Source: Aeromonas sobria (GTDB taxonomy: Bacteria; Pseudomonadota; Gammaproteobacteria; Enterobacterales; Aeromonadaceae). Taken from it: DNA of 59,462 nucleotides. The position numbers and the translations under genes were made by a program. Under the pieces are notes generated by a model. The model saw only the letters and a list, made by a program, of their open reading frames with translations, had not been told where the DNA came from and did not search any database. Below, piece by piece: positions 38,911 to 47,911 of the stretch. The stretch covers positions 24,691 through 84,152 of the forward strand of contig NZ_CDBW01000028.1 of NCBI RefSeq assembly GCF_000820145.1. The letters run 5' to 3'. Numbering within the stretch: position 1 is the first letter of the stretch; every line of letters begins with the position of its first letter.

Positions 38911-40605
38911 GTGGCATTTGAACAATTCACTCTGGTGATCTCGCTGTTCCAGCAGCTCTGCGTCTATCTGGTGATCGCCTGGCTGCTCTCCAAGACGCCG
39001 CTGTTCATGCCGCTCACTCAGGTGACCCTGAGCTGGCCCCACAAGATCCTCTGCTACCTCATCTTCTCCGGCTTCTGCGTCATGGGTACCTACTTTGGCC
39101 TGAGGGTCGAGGACTCCATCGCCAATACCCGCGCCATCGGTGCCGTGCTGGGGGGCATAGTTGGCGGCCCGGCCGTGGGGCTGCTGGTGGGGCTCACCGG
39201 CGGCATCCATCGCTATTCGCTGGGGGGCTTTACCGCGCTGGCCTGCACCTTCTCCACCATCGCCGAGGGGCTGCTCGGCGGGCTGGTACACCGCCACTTC
39301 GTCGCCCGCCACCGGCTCGATCTGCTGTTCAGCCCCTGGGTAGTGGGGTCAGTGGCGCTGGTTGCCGAGCTGATGCAGATGGGGATCATCCTGCTGGTGG
39401 CCCGCCCGTTTGACGACGCCATCCACCTTATCGAGAACATCATCGCCCCCATGCTAGTGGCCAATACCCTGGGGGCCGCCATGTTCATGCGGATGATCCT
39501 CGATCACCGTGCCATGCTGGAGAAGTACTCGGTCGCCTTCTCCGCCCGCGCCCTCAAGATCGCCGAGCGGGCGATGCGGGTGCTGGACAAGGGGTTCACT
39601 CAGGAGGCGTGCCAGCAGATGGCGCGCATTCTCTACGAGGAAACCGGTGTCGGCGCCGTGGCCATCACCGATCGGGAGAAGCTGCTCGCCTTTATCGGCA
39701 TCGGCGAGGATCACCACCTGCCGGGCACCGCCATCAACTCCCAGCACACCTTCAAGGCAATCCAGCACAACGAGGTGGTCTATGCCGACGGCAACCTCAT
39801 CCCCTACAGCTGCACCCTCCACCCCGGCTGCAAGCTCGGCTCCTCGCTGGTCATTCCGCTGCGGGGGGAAGAGGGATCCGTGGTGGGCACCATCAAGCTC
39901 TACGAACCCAAGCGCAAGTTCTTCTCCTCCATCAACCGCACCCTGGGAGAGGGGATTGCCCGGCTGCTCTCGGGCCAGATCCTGGCGGGCAAATACAACG
40001 AGCAGAAGCGGCTGCTGGCCCAGTCGGAGATCAAGCTGTTGCAGGCGCAGATCAACCCGCACTTTCTGTTCAACGCCCTCAATACCCTGTCGGCGGTGAT
40101 CCGGCGCGACCCTGAGGATGCCCGTACCCTGGTGCACAACCTCTCCACCTTCTTTCGCAAGAACCTCAAGCGGCAAGGGGATGAGGTAACCCTGGCCGAC
40201 GAGCTGGAGCATGTGAACGCCTATCTGCACATCGAGCAGGCCCGTTTCGCCGAGCACCTGAGCGTGCAGATCGCCATTCCCGAGTCGCTACTGGAGTACC
40301 AGCTGCCCACCTTCTCCCTGCAACCCATCGTCGAGAACGCGGTCAAGCACGGCATCTCCCAGATGTTCGAGCCCGGCCTGCTGACCCTGACCGCCCGGGT
40401 TGAGGCCCAGCGGGTGGTGCTGGAGGTGTGCGACAACGCCGGGCTTTATCAGACGAAACAGGAGGGGAGCGGCCTTGGCATGAACATAGTGGATCGGCGC
40501 ATCAAGGCCCGTTACGGCGCCGAGTACGGCGTCGCCATCGACTGCGACCCCCATCAATCAACCCGGGTGAGGATCACCCTTCCCCTGCAGGAGAGCCCAT
40601 GCTGA
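38911..40605 (+). CDS. btsS: sensor kinase BtsS (LytS/YehU family)
   Basis: A 564-residue membrane kinase, almost the length of E. coli BtsS/YehU (561). GTG start at 38911. The N-terminal 5TMR_LYT membrane domain (about 5-200) includes YFGLRVEDSIANTRAIGAVL. A GAF-like domain (about 225-360) follows, then the His_kinase domain with AQINPHFLFNALNTLSAV (His about 384) and HATPase motifs PIVENAVKHG and GSGLGMNIVDRR. The stop overlaps the btsR start by seven bases. In E. coli this system senses external pyruvate and turns on btsT. Confidence 0.93.
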   Translation: MAFEQFTLVISLFQQLCVYLVIAWLLSKTPLFMPLTQVTLSWPHKILCYLIFSGFCVMGTYFGLRVEDSIANTRAIGAVLGGIVGGPAVGLLVGLTGGIHRYSLGGFTALACTFSTIAEGLLGGLVHRHFVARHRLDLLFSPWVVGSVALVAELMQMGIILLVARPFDDAIHLIENIIAPMLVANTLGAAMFMRMILDHRAMLEKYSVAFSARALKIAERAMRVLDKGFTQEACQQMARILYEETGVGAVAITDREKLLAFIGIGEDHHLPGTAINSQHTFKAIQHNEVVYADGNLIPYSCTLHPGCKLGSSLVIPLRGEEGSVVGTIKLYEPKRKFFSSINRTLGEGIARLLSGQILAGKYNEQKRLLAQSEIKLLQAQINPHFLFNALNTLSAVIRRDPEDARTLVHNLSTFFRKNLKRQGDEVTLADELEHVNAYLHIEQARFAEHLSVQIAIPESLLEYQLPTFSLQPIVENAVKHGISQMFEPGLLTLTARVEAQRVVLEVCDNAGLYQTKQEGSGLGMNIVDRRIKARYGAEYGVAIDCDPHQSTRVRITLPLQESPC

Positions 40606-41348
40606 CCGCCCTGATCGTTGACGATGAACCCCTCGCCCGCGAGGAGCTGCGCCTGCTGCTGGAGCAGGCGGGCAATATCCGCCTGCTGGGAGAGTGTGCC
40701 CACGCCATGGAGGCGCTACCCGCCATCCACCGCCTCAAACCCGACCTGCTGTTTCTCGACATCCAGATGCCGCGCATCAACGGGCTGGAGCTGGTGAGCA
40801 TGCTGGATCCGGACTTGCGCCCCCACATCGTCTTCATCACCGCCTACGACGAATTTGCCCTGCGCGCCTTTGAGGAGAACGCCCTCGACTACCTGCTCAA
40901 ACCGGTCACGGCAGAGCGGATGAACCGGGCGCTGGAGCGCATCAAGCGGCTGCTTTCGCCCTTCTCCTCTAAAGGAGGGAAATTAGCTGGCCAGCCACTG
41001 CCGGATCCGACCCGCATCGCCCAGCCCCTGCGCAGCATCCCCTGCACCGGCCACAACCGCATTCTGCTGCTGCCCCTTGGCGAGGTGGAGTTCATCCACA
41101 GCGATCTCACCGGCAACCGGGTGATCAGCGGCCAGCAGCAGGGCACCACAGAGCTGACCCTGCGCACGCTGGAAGAGAAGACCGGCTTCGTGCGCTGTCA
41201 CCGCCAGTACTTGCTCAACCCGGGCCAGATCCGCGAAATCCTGCTGCTGGAAGGCGGACTGGCAGAGGTGGTGACTCAGGGCGGCCACAAGGTGCCTGTG
41301 AGTCGCCGCTACCTCAAACCCCTCAAGGAGCTGCTCGATATTCCCTGA
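40599..41348 (+). CDS. btsR: response regulator BtsR (LytTR family)
   Basis: A 249-residue regulator. MLTALIVDDEPLAREELR opens the receiver; phospho-acceptor D54 is in LLFLDIQMP. The C-terminal LytTR DNA-binding domain (about 145-245) contains VEFIHSDLTGNRV, GFVRCHRQYLLNP and VPVSRRYLKPLK. The start overlaps the btsS end, so the two are made together. Confidence 0.94.
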   Translation: MLTALIVDDEPLAREELRLLLEQAGNIRLLGECAHAMEALPAIHRLKPDLLFLDIQMPRINGLELVSMLDPDLRPHIVFITAYDEFALRAFEENALDYLLKPVTAERMNRALERIKRLLSPFSSKGGKLAGQPLPDPTRIAQPLRSIPCTGHNRILLLPLGEVEFIHSDLTGNRVISGQQQGTTELTLRTLEEKTGFVRCHRQYLLNPGQIREILLLEGGLAEVVTQGGHKVPVSRRYLKPLKELLDIP

Positions 41349-41422
41349 TGGAGCGGGACGCTTCACCCCGCTCTGTCAGCTACCACTCACCCGTTTACCA
41401 CGGCCGTCGGCACCCCCGCCAA

Positions 41423-41451
41423 ACCACTCGGGGTCACTTTTCTGCCACTCG
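41423..41451 (+). promoter_or_regulatory. candidate BtsR direct-repeat site
   Basis: ACCACTCG, 13 bases, GCCACTCG. The E. coli BtsR (YehT) motif is, as I recall it, ACC[G/A]CT[C/T]A-N13-ACC[G/A]CT[C/T]A; the two repeats here match 7/8 and 6/8 with exactly the right spacing. An additional exact ACCACTCA lies at 41382-41389. All are in the 211-base gap before the transporter gene. Confidence 0.65.
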
Positions 41452-41559
41452 CGGGCAGAACCCGGCCACTGACCTTTTCTTCGCTCCCCTTTCCCCACCG
41501 CATGAGTAGAGTGCAGCCTGAGCCCGGCCAGACTGGCCACAGGAAAAGGAAACTCCCCC

Positions 41560-43368
41560 ATGCAACACGCAATCACCTTTGTCATTGCGGCCCTCTGCAT
41601 CCTCGCCATTGCATATCGCCTCTACGGCGTGTTCTTTGTGCGCAAGGTGCTGCAGGCTGACGACAAACTGGTCACCCCCTCCCACCAGCTGGAAGATGGC
41701 AAAAACTACGTGCCGACCAACAAGTGGGTCAACTTCGGTCAACACTTCGCCGCCATCGCCGCCGCCGGCCCGCTGGTGGGTCCGGTATTGGCCGCCCAGT
41801 ACGGCTACCTGCCGAGCTTTCTCTGGCTGCTGATCGGCTGCGTCATCGGCGGCGCGGTGCACGACACAGTCGTGCTGTTCGCCTCCATGAAGCATCAGGG
41901 CAAGTCCCTCTCCGAGGTGGCGAAGGCTGAGCTTGGCCCCATCGCCGGCTGGTGCACGGGTCTGGCGATGCTGTTCATCATCACCATCACCATGGCGGGT
42001 CTCTCCATGGTGGTGGTACACGCTCTGGAGCGTAACGCCTGGGGCGTGTTCGCGGTGTTTATGACCATACCCATCTCTATGGTGGTGGGAATTTGGCACA
42101 AGCTGACCGGCAACCTGCAAGCCGCCTCCTGGGTCGGATTTGCCGCCGTGCTGGCCTGTGTCTTCTTCGGCCCCTACGTGCAGGAGAGCGCCTTCGGTGC
42201 CTGGCTGACCCTGCGTGCCGAGACCATCAGTCTGGCGCTACCGATCTACGCCTTCTTCGCCACTGCGCTGCCGGTCTGGCTGCTGCTCACCCCGCGCGGC
42301 TACATCTCCAGCTTTATGAAGATCGGCGTGTTCGGCGCGCTGGTGATCGGCGTTATCTGCATCAACCCGGAGATCCAGTTCCCCGCCATGACCCAGTTTG
42401 TCCACGGCGGCGGCCCGGTATTGGGCGGCCCGGTCTGGCCCTTCATCTCCATCACCATCGCCTGTGGCGCCATCTCCGGCTTCCACGCCTTTATCGGCTC
42501 AGGCACTACCCCGAAACTGGTGGACAAGTGGAACGACATTCTGCCGGTCGCCTTCGGTGCCATGCTGGCCGAGTGCGTAGTGGGCGTGATGGCGCTGATC
42601 GCCGCCACTGCCTTGCACCCGGCTGACTACTTCGCCATCAACGCCACCCCGGAGGCCTTCGCCAAACTGGGGATGCAGGTGGTGGACTTGCCCTTCCTCT
42701 CCCAGGAGATCGGCATGGATCTTAACGGTCGCACCGGCGGAGCCGTCACTCTGGCGGTGGGCATGTCCTACATCTTCACCAAGGTGCCCTGGTTCAGTAA
42801 CCTCGCCTCCTACTTCTTCCAGTTCGTGGTGATGTTCGAAGCTGTGTTCATCCTGACTGCTGTCGACTCCGGTACCCGGGTCTCCCGCTACCTCATTCAG
42901 GACTTCTTCGGCGAGTTCTACCCGCCCCTCAAACGCATCGACTGGATGCCGGGCGCCATCGGGGCCAGCGTGCTCGCCTGCGTGATGTGGGGTTATCTGC
43001 TGATGTCCGGCGATATCGGCTCGGTGTGGGCGCTGTTCGGGGTATCGAACCAGCTGATGGCCTCGGTCGGCCTGATTATCGGTGCCACCATCATCTTGCG
43101 ACTGGCCAGCAAGCGCCGCTACATGCTGACCTGCCTGATCCCGCTGGCCTACCTGTTCGTCACCGTCAACTACGCCGGTTACTGGATGATGAGCAACGTC
43201 TACTTCAACGCCGCGGCCAAGGGTTACAACCCGATGAACGGCATCATTTCCCTCATCATGCTGGTGCTGGGGATGCTGATCCTGCTCTCCGCCCTGCGCA
43301 AATGGAGCGAGCTGTGGAAGCTGCGCCAGCAGCCCTCCTACAAGGTGGTGGAAGCAACGGCCTCCTGA
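41560..43368 (+). CDS. btsT: CstA/BtsT-family pyruvate or peptide transporter
   Basis: A 602-residue carbon-starvation (CstA) family transporter with about 16 helices. Signatures are YVPTNKWVNFGQHFAAIAAA, AAGPLVGPVLAAQYGYLPS and GSGTTPKLVDKWNDI. It is shorter than E. coli BtsT/CstA (about 700), as in many CstA homologues, and both ends look complete (MQHAITFVIAALCIL start; terminator after the stop). Its place after btsSR and the BtsR-like repeat suggest it is the pyruvate symporter BtsT; CstA-type peptide uptake is the alternative. Confidence 0.88.
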   Translation: MQHAITFVIAALCILAIAYRLYGVFFVRKVLQADDKLVTPSHQLEDGKNYVPTNKWVNFGQHFAAIAAAGPLVGPVLAAQYGYLPSFLWLLIGCVIGGAVHDTVVLFASMKHQGKSLSEVAKAELGPIAGWCTGLAMLFIITITMAGLSMVVVHALERNAWGVFAVFMTIPISMVVGIWHKLTGNLQAASWVGFAAVLACVFFGPYVQESAFGAWLTLRAETISLALPIYAFFATALPVWLLLTPRGYISSFMKIGVFGALVIGVICINPEIQFPAMTQFVHGGGPVLGGPVWPFISITIACGAISGFHAFIGSGTTPKLVDKWNDILPVAFGAMLAECVVGVMALIAATALHPADYFAINATPEAFAKLGMQVVDLPFLSQEIGMDLNGRTGGAVTLAVGMSYIFTKVPWFSNLASYFFQFVVMFEAVFILTAVDSGTRVSRYLIQDFFGEFYPPLKRIDWMPGAIGASVLACVMWGYLLMSGDIGSVWALFGVSNQLMASVGLIIGATIILRLASKRRYMLTCLIPLAYLFVTVNYAGYWMMSNVYFNAAAKGYNPMNGIISLIMLVLGMLILLSALRKWSELWKLRQQPSYKVVEATAS

Positions 43369-43394
43369 TGGGCAAGTTGCTTTACCCCTGACAT

Positions 43395-43419
43395 GACCCC
43401 GCTGCGGCGGGGTCTTTTT
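43395..43419 (+). terminator. terminator after btsT
   Basis: GACCCCGC-TGCG-GCGGGGTC is followed by TTTTTA on the plus strand, 27 bases after the stop. The following 200 bases to pepE hold no other feature I can support. Confidence 0.93.
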
Positions 43420-43618
43420 ATTGGTGCTGGCTGGCGAGTTGACCGCGGCTCATTAATCCACCACTTGGCATTGAGTTATCCATCCATAGCCGTTGAATGG
43501 GCCCCCCGATCACAGAACCGCCGCGCCAATGGTGGTAGCATGCCTCCTCTTGCCATCCGGCCGCACCGCGGATCCGGTGGCCCTCCCTCCTCCGCTTTCA
43601 CTTTTGAGGACGTATCTG

Positions 43619-44344
43619 ATGGAACTGCTTCTGCTTAGCAATGGTAAAGCCAACGAATTTCCGGGGCTGCTCGGCTGGGCCCGCGACCGGGTGCAGAACC
43701 TGCTGGCCCGCAAACCGGTCAAGCGCATTCTGCTCATTCCCTATGCGGTGATCCGCAGCGACTGGGATGCCCGCGCCAACGATCTCACCGAGAGCCTCGG
43801 GATCGAGACCATCAGCATTCACCACTTCGATGATCCGGTCGATGCCATCAATCAGGCCGACGCCATCTTTATCAGCGGTGGCAACACCTGGCGCCTGAAT
43901 CAGCTGCTGCATGAAAATGGCCTGATCGTGCCGATCCAGCGCGCCGTGCGCGAACGTGGCGTCCCCTATGTGGGCTGGAGCGCCGGTTGCAACGTGGCGA
44001 CCCCGAGCATCCGCACCACCAACGACATGCCGGTCTGCAACGCCGCCGTGCTGCCAGCGCTGGGCCTGTTCCCGCTGCAGATCAACCCGCACTATCTGGA
44101 TGCCAGCATCAGCGGCCACATGGGCGAAACCCGCGACGAGCGTCTGGCCGAATTCTGCGCCATCAACCAGAGCGAATACGTGGTGGCTCTGCGCGAAGCG
44201 AGCCTGCTTCAGATCAGCGGCGACACCGTTGAGTACTGGAGCGCCCGCGATCAGGACTTCAAGATCTTCAAACATGGCCAGGAACCGCAAGCCTTTATGG
44301 ACGCGAGCCCGCTGGCCGAGCTGACGCCGTTCAAGGTCGGTTAA
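43619..44344 (+). CDS. pepE: dipeptidase E (alpha-aspartyl dipeptidase)
   Basis: A 241-residue cytoplasmic S51 serine peptidase that cleaves N-terminal Asp-X dipeptides. The triad S121 (VGWSAGCN), D136 (TTNDMPV) and H158 (INPHYLD) is each one position later than in Salmonella PepE (S120, D135, H157). ATG at 43619 has TGAGGA eight bases ahead. Monocistronic, with its own terminator. Confidence 0.95.
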   Translation: MELLLLSNGKANEFPGLLGWARDRVQNLLARKPVKRILLIPYAVIRSDWDARANDLTESLGIETISIHHFDDPVDAINQADAIFISGGNTWRLNQLLHENGLIVPIQRAVRERGVPYVGWSAGCNVATPSIRTTNDMPVCNAAVLPALGLFPLQINPHYLDASISGHMGETRDERLAEFCAINQSEYVVALREASLLQISGDTVEYWSARDQDFKIFKHGQEPQAFMDASPLAELTPFKVG

Positions 44345-44402
44345 GCCACGCAGAGCGCCGTGCCACTGGCAAGCGGATAGCTCACAACAACATAGAAACG
44401 AC

Positions 44403-44434
44403 AGAGGGATGGCTCAGCACCATCCCTCTTTTTT
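44403..44434 (+). terminator. terminator after pepE
   Basis: AGAGGGATGG-CTCAGCA-CCATCCCTCT is followed by TTTTTTA on the plus strand. Confidence 0.93.
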
Positions 44435-44464
44435 ATCATCGTATTTCGGCTAGTTGCAGCCTGA

Positions 44465-44884
44465 TTACTCACCCTGCAGGGTCACCAGCACCTTGCGGGC
44501 ACCGCCATCGACGCGATGCTCGCCAAGCCAGATCCCCTGCCAGGTGCCGAGCGCCAGCTGACCGTCACGGACCGGCAGCAGCAGACTCACCCCGAGCAGG
44601 GAGGATTTGATGTGGGCGGGCATGTCATCCGGCCCCTCATAGGTGTGGCGATAGTAGGGGGCATCCTCCGGCGCCAGCCGGTGCAGATGGGCCTCCATAT
44701 CGCTGCGCACACTGGGGTCGCAATTCTCGTTGAGGGTGAGCGAGGCGGAGGTGTGTTGCAGTAGCAGATGGACCATGCCGATCCGGTAATCCGCCAGCAT
44801 CGGCAGCTTGGCTAACAACTCGTCGGTCACCAGATGAAAGCCCCGCGAACGGGGCTTCAGGGTCAACAGGCACTGCTGCCACAT
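44465..44884 (-). CDS. YjbQ/UPF0047 family protein
   Basis: A 139-residue protein with the UPF0047 signatures [34 protein letters not shown] and [12 protein letters not shown]. Some members show thiamine-phosphate synthase side activity. Its ATG overlaps the alr stop codon by one base (TGATG), so it is co-transcribed with alr. Confidence 0.9.
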   Translation of the reverse strand: MWQQCLLTLKPRSRGFHLVTDELLAKLPMLADYRIGMVHLLLQHTSASLTLNENCDPSVRSDMEAHLHRLAPEDAPYYRHTYEGPDDMPAHIKSSLLGVSLLLPVRDGQLALGTWQGIWLGEHRVDGGARKVLVTLQGE

Positions 44885-45957
44885 CAGACGTATTCCATAA
44901 AGACGCGGGAGGTGAGCTTGGTGATGAGCTCGTAGGGGATGGTGCCAATCTCGTCGGCCACCCGCTCCACCGGCAGCCCCTCGCCCCACAGCACCGCCTC
45001 GTCACCCGCTTTGTCGGTAGCGCCGGGCCCAAGATCGACGGTGCTCATATCCATGGAGACACGTCCGACTAACGGCACGATGCGGCCGTTGATCAGCACA
45101 GAAGTGCCGTTGGGCGCCATGCGCGGATAGCCGTCACCGTAGCCGATGGCGATCACCCCGAGTCGGGTATCGCGCTCGGACACCCAGTTAGCGCCATAGC
45201 CCACCGGCTCGCCCGCCTTGTGATCCCTCACTGCAATCAGTTGTGTCTTGAGGGTCATCACCGGCTGCAGATCGTAATCGGCCGCCACCGTGTTGGGGAA
45301 GGGCGAGACGCCATAGAGGATGACGCCGGGGCGCACCCAGTCACAGTGGGAGTCCGGCCAGGCCAGAATGCCCGCCGAGTTGGCCATGGCCCGCTCGCCC
45401 GCCAGCGGGGTGGTCAGACGGCTGAAGAGATCGATCTGCTCGCGGGTGGTGGGCTGCTCCAGCTCATCGGAGCGGCTGAAGTGGGTCATGATGTTGAACG
45501 GCTGCACCACGTTCTTGCACTTGCCGAGTCGCTCGATAAAGGCGGGCATCTCGTCGGCACGCACCCCGAGCCGGTGCATGCCGGTGTCGAGCTTGAGCCA
45601 GGCCACCACGGGGGCTGGCAACTCGACCTGCTCCAGCGCTTCGAGCTGCTCCCAGGTGTGGACCGCAGTCTGCAGGTTGTTGGCCGCCAGCACCGGCAGA
45701 TCGTCGGCGGAGAAGAAGCCCTCCAGCAGCACGATGGGCTTGACCACGGCGCAGGAGCGCAGCATCAGCGCCTCTTCGATCCGGGCCACCGCATAGGCAT
45801 CCGCATCCACCAGGGTGCGGGCGACCGGTAGCAGTCCGTGGCCATAGGCGTTGGCCTTGACCACAGCGATGATCTTGCAAGCGGGAGCGTGGCGCTTGAC
45901 CACGGCGAGGTTGTGGCGCAAGGCCGCAGTGTTGATTTGGGCAGTAGCCGCTTTCAT
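44884..45957 (-). CDS. alr: alanine racemase
   Basis: A 357-residue PLP enzyme that makes D-alanine for peptidoglycan. The PLP lysine is K34 in [11 protein letters not shown]; the other motif is [10 protein letters not shown] with the catalytic Tyr region and [11 protein letters not shown]. Length is normal. It lies downstream of dnaB as in many gamma-proteobacteria, separated by a stretch holding a degraded dnaB 3' end. Confidence 0.96.
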   Translation of the reverse strand: MKAATAQINTAALRHNLAVVKRHAPACKIIAVVKANAYGHGLLPVARTLVDADAYAVARIEEALMLRSCAVVKPIVLLEGFFSADDLPVLAANNLQTAVHTWEQLEALEQVELPAPVVAWLKLDTGMHRLGVRADEMPAFIERLGKCKNVVQPFNIMTHFSRSDELEQPTTREQIDLFSRLTTPLAGERAMANSAGILAWPDSHCDWVRPGVILYGVSPFPNTVAADYDLQPVMTLKTQLIAVRDHKAGEPVGYGANWVSERDTRLGVIAIGYGDGYPRMAPNGTSVLINGRIVPLVGRVSMDMSTVDLGPGATDKAGDEAVLWGEGLPVERVADEIGTIPYELITKLTSRVFMEYV

Positions 45958-46014
45958 GGTTTTCCCTTACGAGGGCACAAATGGTCTCCCCCTCATCGGG
46001 CCGAAGACCGCCAC

Positions 46015-46071
46015 TCACTTATCGTCGTCGAAGGCCGGACCGGCATAATTGTCGAACCGGGAAAACAAGCC
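46015..46071 (-). pseudogene. duplicated remnant of the dnaB 3' end
   Basis: The minus strand here encodes GLFSRFDNYAGPAFDDDK-stop, almost the same as the true DnaB end GQFSRFDNYAGPAFDDDY-stop at 46154-46210. The DNA differs at many third positions, so it is diverged and not a recent copy. The frame meets a stop codon a few codons further upstream. An inverted repeat GCCCTGAC/GTCAGGGC (46069-46112) begins at its upstream edge. Confidence 0.8.
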
Positions 46072-46119
46072 CTGACGGTCGGCCACTATCTGCTAGGGCT
46101 ATCGGTCAGGGCAGTTGTA

Positions 46120-46141
46120 GTGATGGCTAAGCCGCCATCAC
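46120..46141 (-). terminator. hairpin after dnaB
   Basis: GTGATGGC-TAAGCC-GCCATCAC (plus strand) is a perfect 8-bp stem 13 bases after the dnaB stop; no T-run follows on the minus strand, so it is a weak terminator or an RNA-stabilising element. Confidence 0.5.
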
Positions 46142-46153
46142 CTTGGGTTTACA

Positions 46154-47548
46154 TCAATAGTCGTCATCAAACGCCGGGCCGGCATAGTTGTCGAAGCGGG
46201 AGAACTGACCCTGGAAGGTGAGCCGCACCCGCCCGATAGGGCCATTACGCTGCTTGCCGATGATGATCTCGGCAATCCCCTTGTCCGGGCTGTCATCGTG
46301 ATAGACCTCATCACGATAGATAAACATGATCAAATCCGCATCCTGCTCGATGGAGCCCGATTCACGAAGATCCGAGTTGACCGGACGCTTGTCGGCCCGC
46401 TGTTCCAGGCTTCGGTTCAGCTGGGAGAGCGCCACCACCGGGCACTGCAGCTCTTTCGCCAAGGCCTTGAGGGAGCGAGAGATCTCGCCGATCTCCAGGG
46501 TCCGGTTATCAGACAATGCAGGGACTCGCATCAGCTGCAAGTAGTCGATCATGATCATCGAGAGGCCACCGTGCTCACGGGCAATCCGGCGGGCGCGGGA
46601 GCGCACATCGGTCGGCGTCAGGCCGGAGGCATCATCGATATACATCTTGCCCTTCTCCAGCAGCAAGCCCATGGTGGAAGAGAGCCGCCCCCAATCCTCA
46701 TCATCGAGTTGACCGGTCCGCACCTTGGTCTGATCGATACGACCGACCGAGGCGAGCATACGCATGATGATCTGCTCGGAGGGCATCTCCAGCGAGAAGA
46801 TAAGCACTGGTTTGTCGGCGGTGAGGGCTGCATGTTCGCACAGGTTCATGGCAAAAGTGGTCTTGCCCATGGAGGGACGGGCCGCCACGATAATCAAATC
46901 CGAACGTTGCAAACCGGCGGTCATCTTGTCGAGATCGCCGTAACCGCTCGACACCCCGGTCACGCCGTTGTGGGGGGTCTTGAACAGCTCTTCAATCTTG
47001 TCGACGGTCTGCTCGAGAATGACCTTGAGGGGCTGGGGCCCTTCATTGGCGCTGGTGCGCTGCTCGGCAATCTTGAATACCTTGCTCTCTGCCAGATCGA
47101 GCAGGTCACCTGAAGTGCGCCCTTGAGGCTCGTAGCCCGCTTCGACTATCTCGTTGGCGACCGAGATCATCTCCCGCACTACCGCCCGCTCACGCACGAT
47201 CTCGGCGTAAGCGTTGATATTGGCGGCGCTTGGGGTGTTCTTGGCGATCTCCACCAGATAGGCGAAGCCACCTGACTCCTCCAGCTGTTCGGAGCGCTCC
47301 AGCTCCTCCTGCAGAGTGATGAGATCAATGGGGTTGCCCACATTGGAGAGGCGAGTCATGGCCTGGAAGATCAACCGATGCGGACGGCTGTAGAAATCCT
47401 TGTCGATCACCCGCTCTGCGACCCGATCCCAGGCGTCGTTATCCAGCATCAAACCGCCCAGAACGGACTGCTCGGCCTCAAAAGAGTGGGGAGGAACTTT
47501 CAGCTGTTGTGTCTTGGCGTCTTTTTTCGCCGTCACTTGCTCTGCCAT
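46154..47548 (-). CDS. dnaB: replicative DNA helicase
   Basis: A 464-residue RecA-fold hexameric helicase. The N-terminal domain starts VPPHSFEAEQSVLGGLMLDN; Walker A is ARPSMGKTTFAMN; Walker B/H3 IMIDYLQLM; and the C-terminal arginine finger region is ESGSIEQDADLIMFIYRDE. The start MAEQVTAKKD at 47548 is preferred; an ATG two codons earlier is possible and neither has a strong ribosome site. No intein is present. Confidence 0.96.
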   Translation of the reverse strand: MAEQVTAKKDAKTQQLKVPPHSFEAEQSVLGGLMLDNDAWDRVAERVIDKDFYSRPHRLIFQAMTRLSNVGNPIDLITLQEELERSEQLEESGGFAYLVEIAKNTPSAANINAYAEIVRERAVVREMISVANEIVEAGYEPQGRTSGDLLDLAESKVFKIAEQRTSANEGPQPLKVILEQTVDKIEELFKTPHNGVTGVSSGYGDLDKMTAGLQRSDLIIVAARPSMGKTTFAMNLCEHAALTADKPVLIFSLEMPSEQIIMRMLASVGRIDQTKVRTGQLDDEDWGRLSSTMGLLLEKGKMYIDDASGLTPTDVRSRARRIAREHGGLSMIMIDYLQLMRVPALSDNRTLEIGEISRSLKALAKELQCPVVALSQLNRSLEQRADKRPVNSDLRESGSIEQDADLIMFIYRDEVYHDDSPDKGIAEIIIGKQRNGPIGRVRLTFQGQFSRFDNYAGPAFDDDY

Positions 47549-47625
47549 ACACATAAAAACCGCAGCGGGAAGGGGACGGGAATTTTACAAAAGAAAGCCA
47601 GAGACGGCGAGCCCTATCTGGCGGC

Positions 47626-47727
47626 TCATACCATCATAAAGGGCCAAATGAGGGCTTGTTCCTCTTTAGCAGTTTTGATTTTGCTACGCATTTTGCGTGC
47701 CTTGCGACTCAATCGTCTGTTTTTCAT
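47626..47727 (-). CDS. possible 33-residue basic microprotein upstream of dnaB
   Basis: The frame MKNRRLSRKARKMRSKIKTA-KEEQALIWPFMMV-stop is strongly basic in its first 20 residues and hydrophobic at the end. It has AGGGAA about nine bases before ATG. It lies 78 bases before dnaB in the same direction. I do not recognise it. The regular Lys/Arg pattern makes it look coding, but a frame this short can be chance. The other parts of 47555-47911 show no feature I can support. Confidence 0.45.
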   Translation of the reverse strand: MKNRRLSRKARKMRSKIKTAKEEQALIWPFMMV

Positions 47728-47911
47728 GCTACGTGTTCCCTATCGTTGACGCCAACCACAAACGATCTCGTTCATGAATAATTCATGCCAATGGTGATAT
47801 TGATCAATACAGGCTGCGACACATTTAGGGACAGGCAGCCTGCAATGCGCCTTGCTGAGCTTGCCAAAGCAGAGCATGCCCCACCCACAGACGAGAGTGA
47901 AAAGAGTCAAA

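Noticed and set aside
46154..47548. Intein or insertion in dnaB, suggested by the duplicated end
   Set aside because: The dnaB frame is continuous and of normal length, with no intein splicing motifs.
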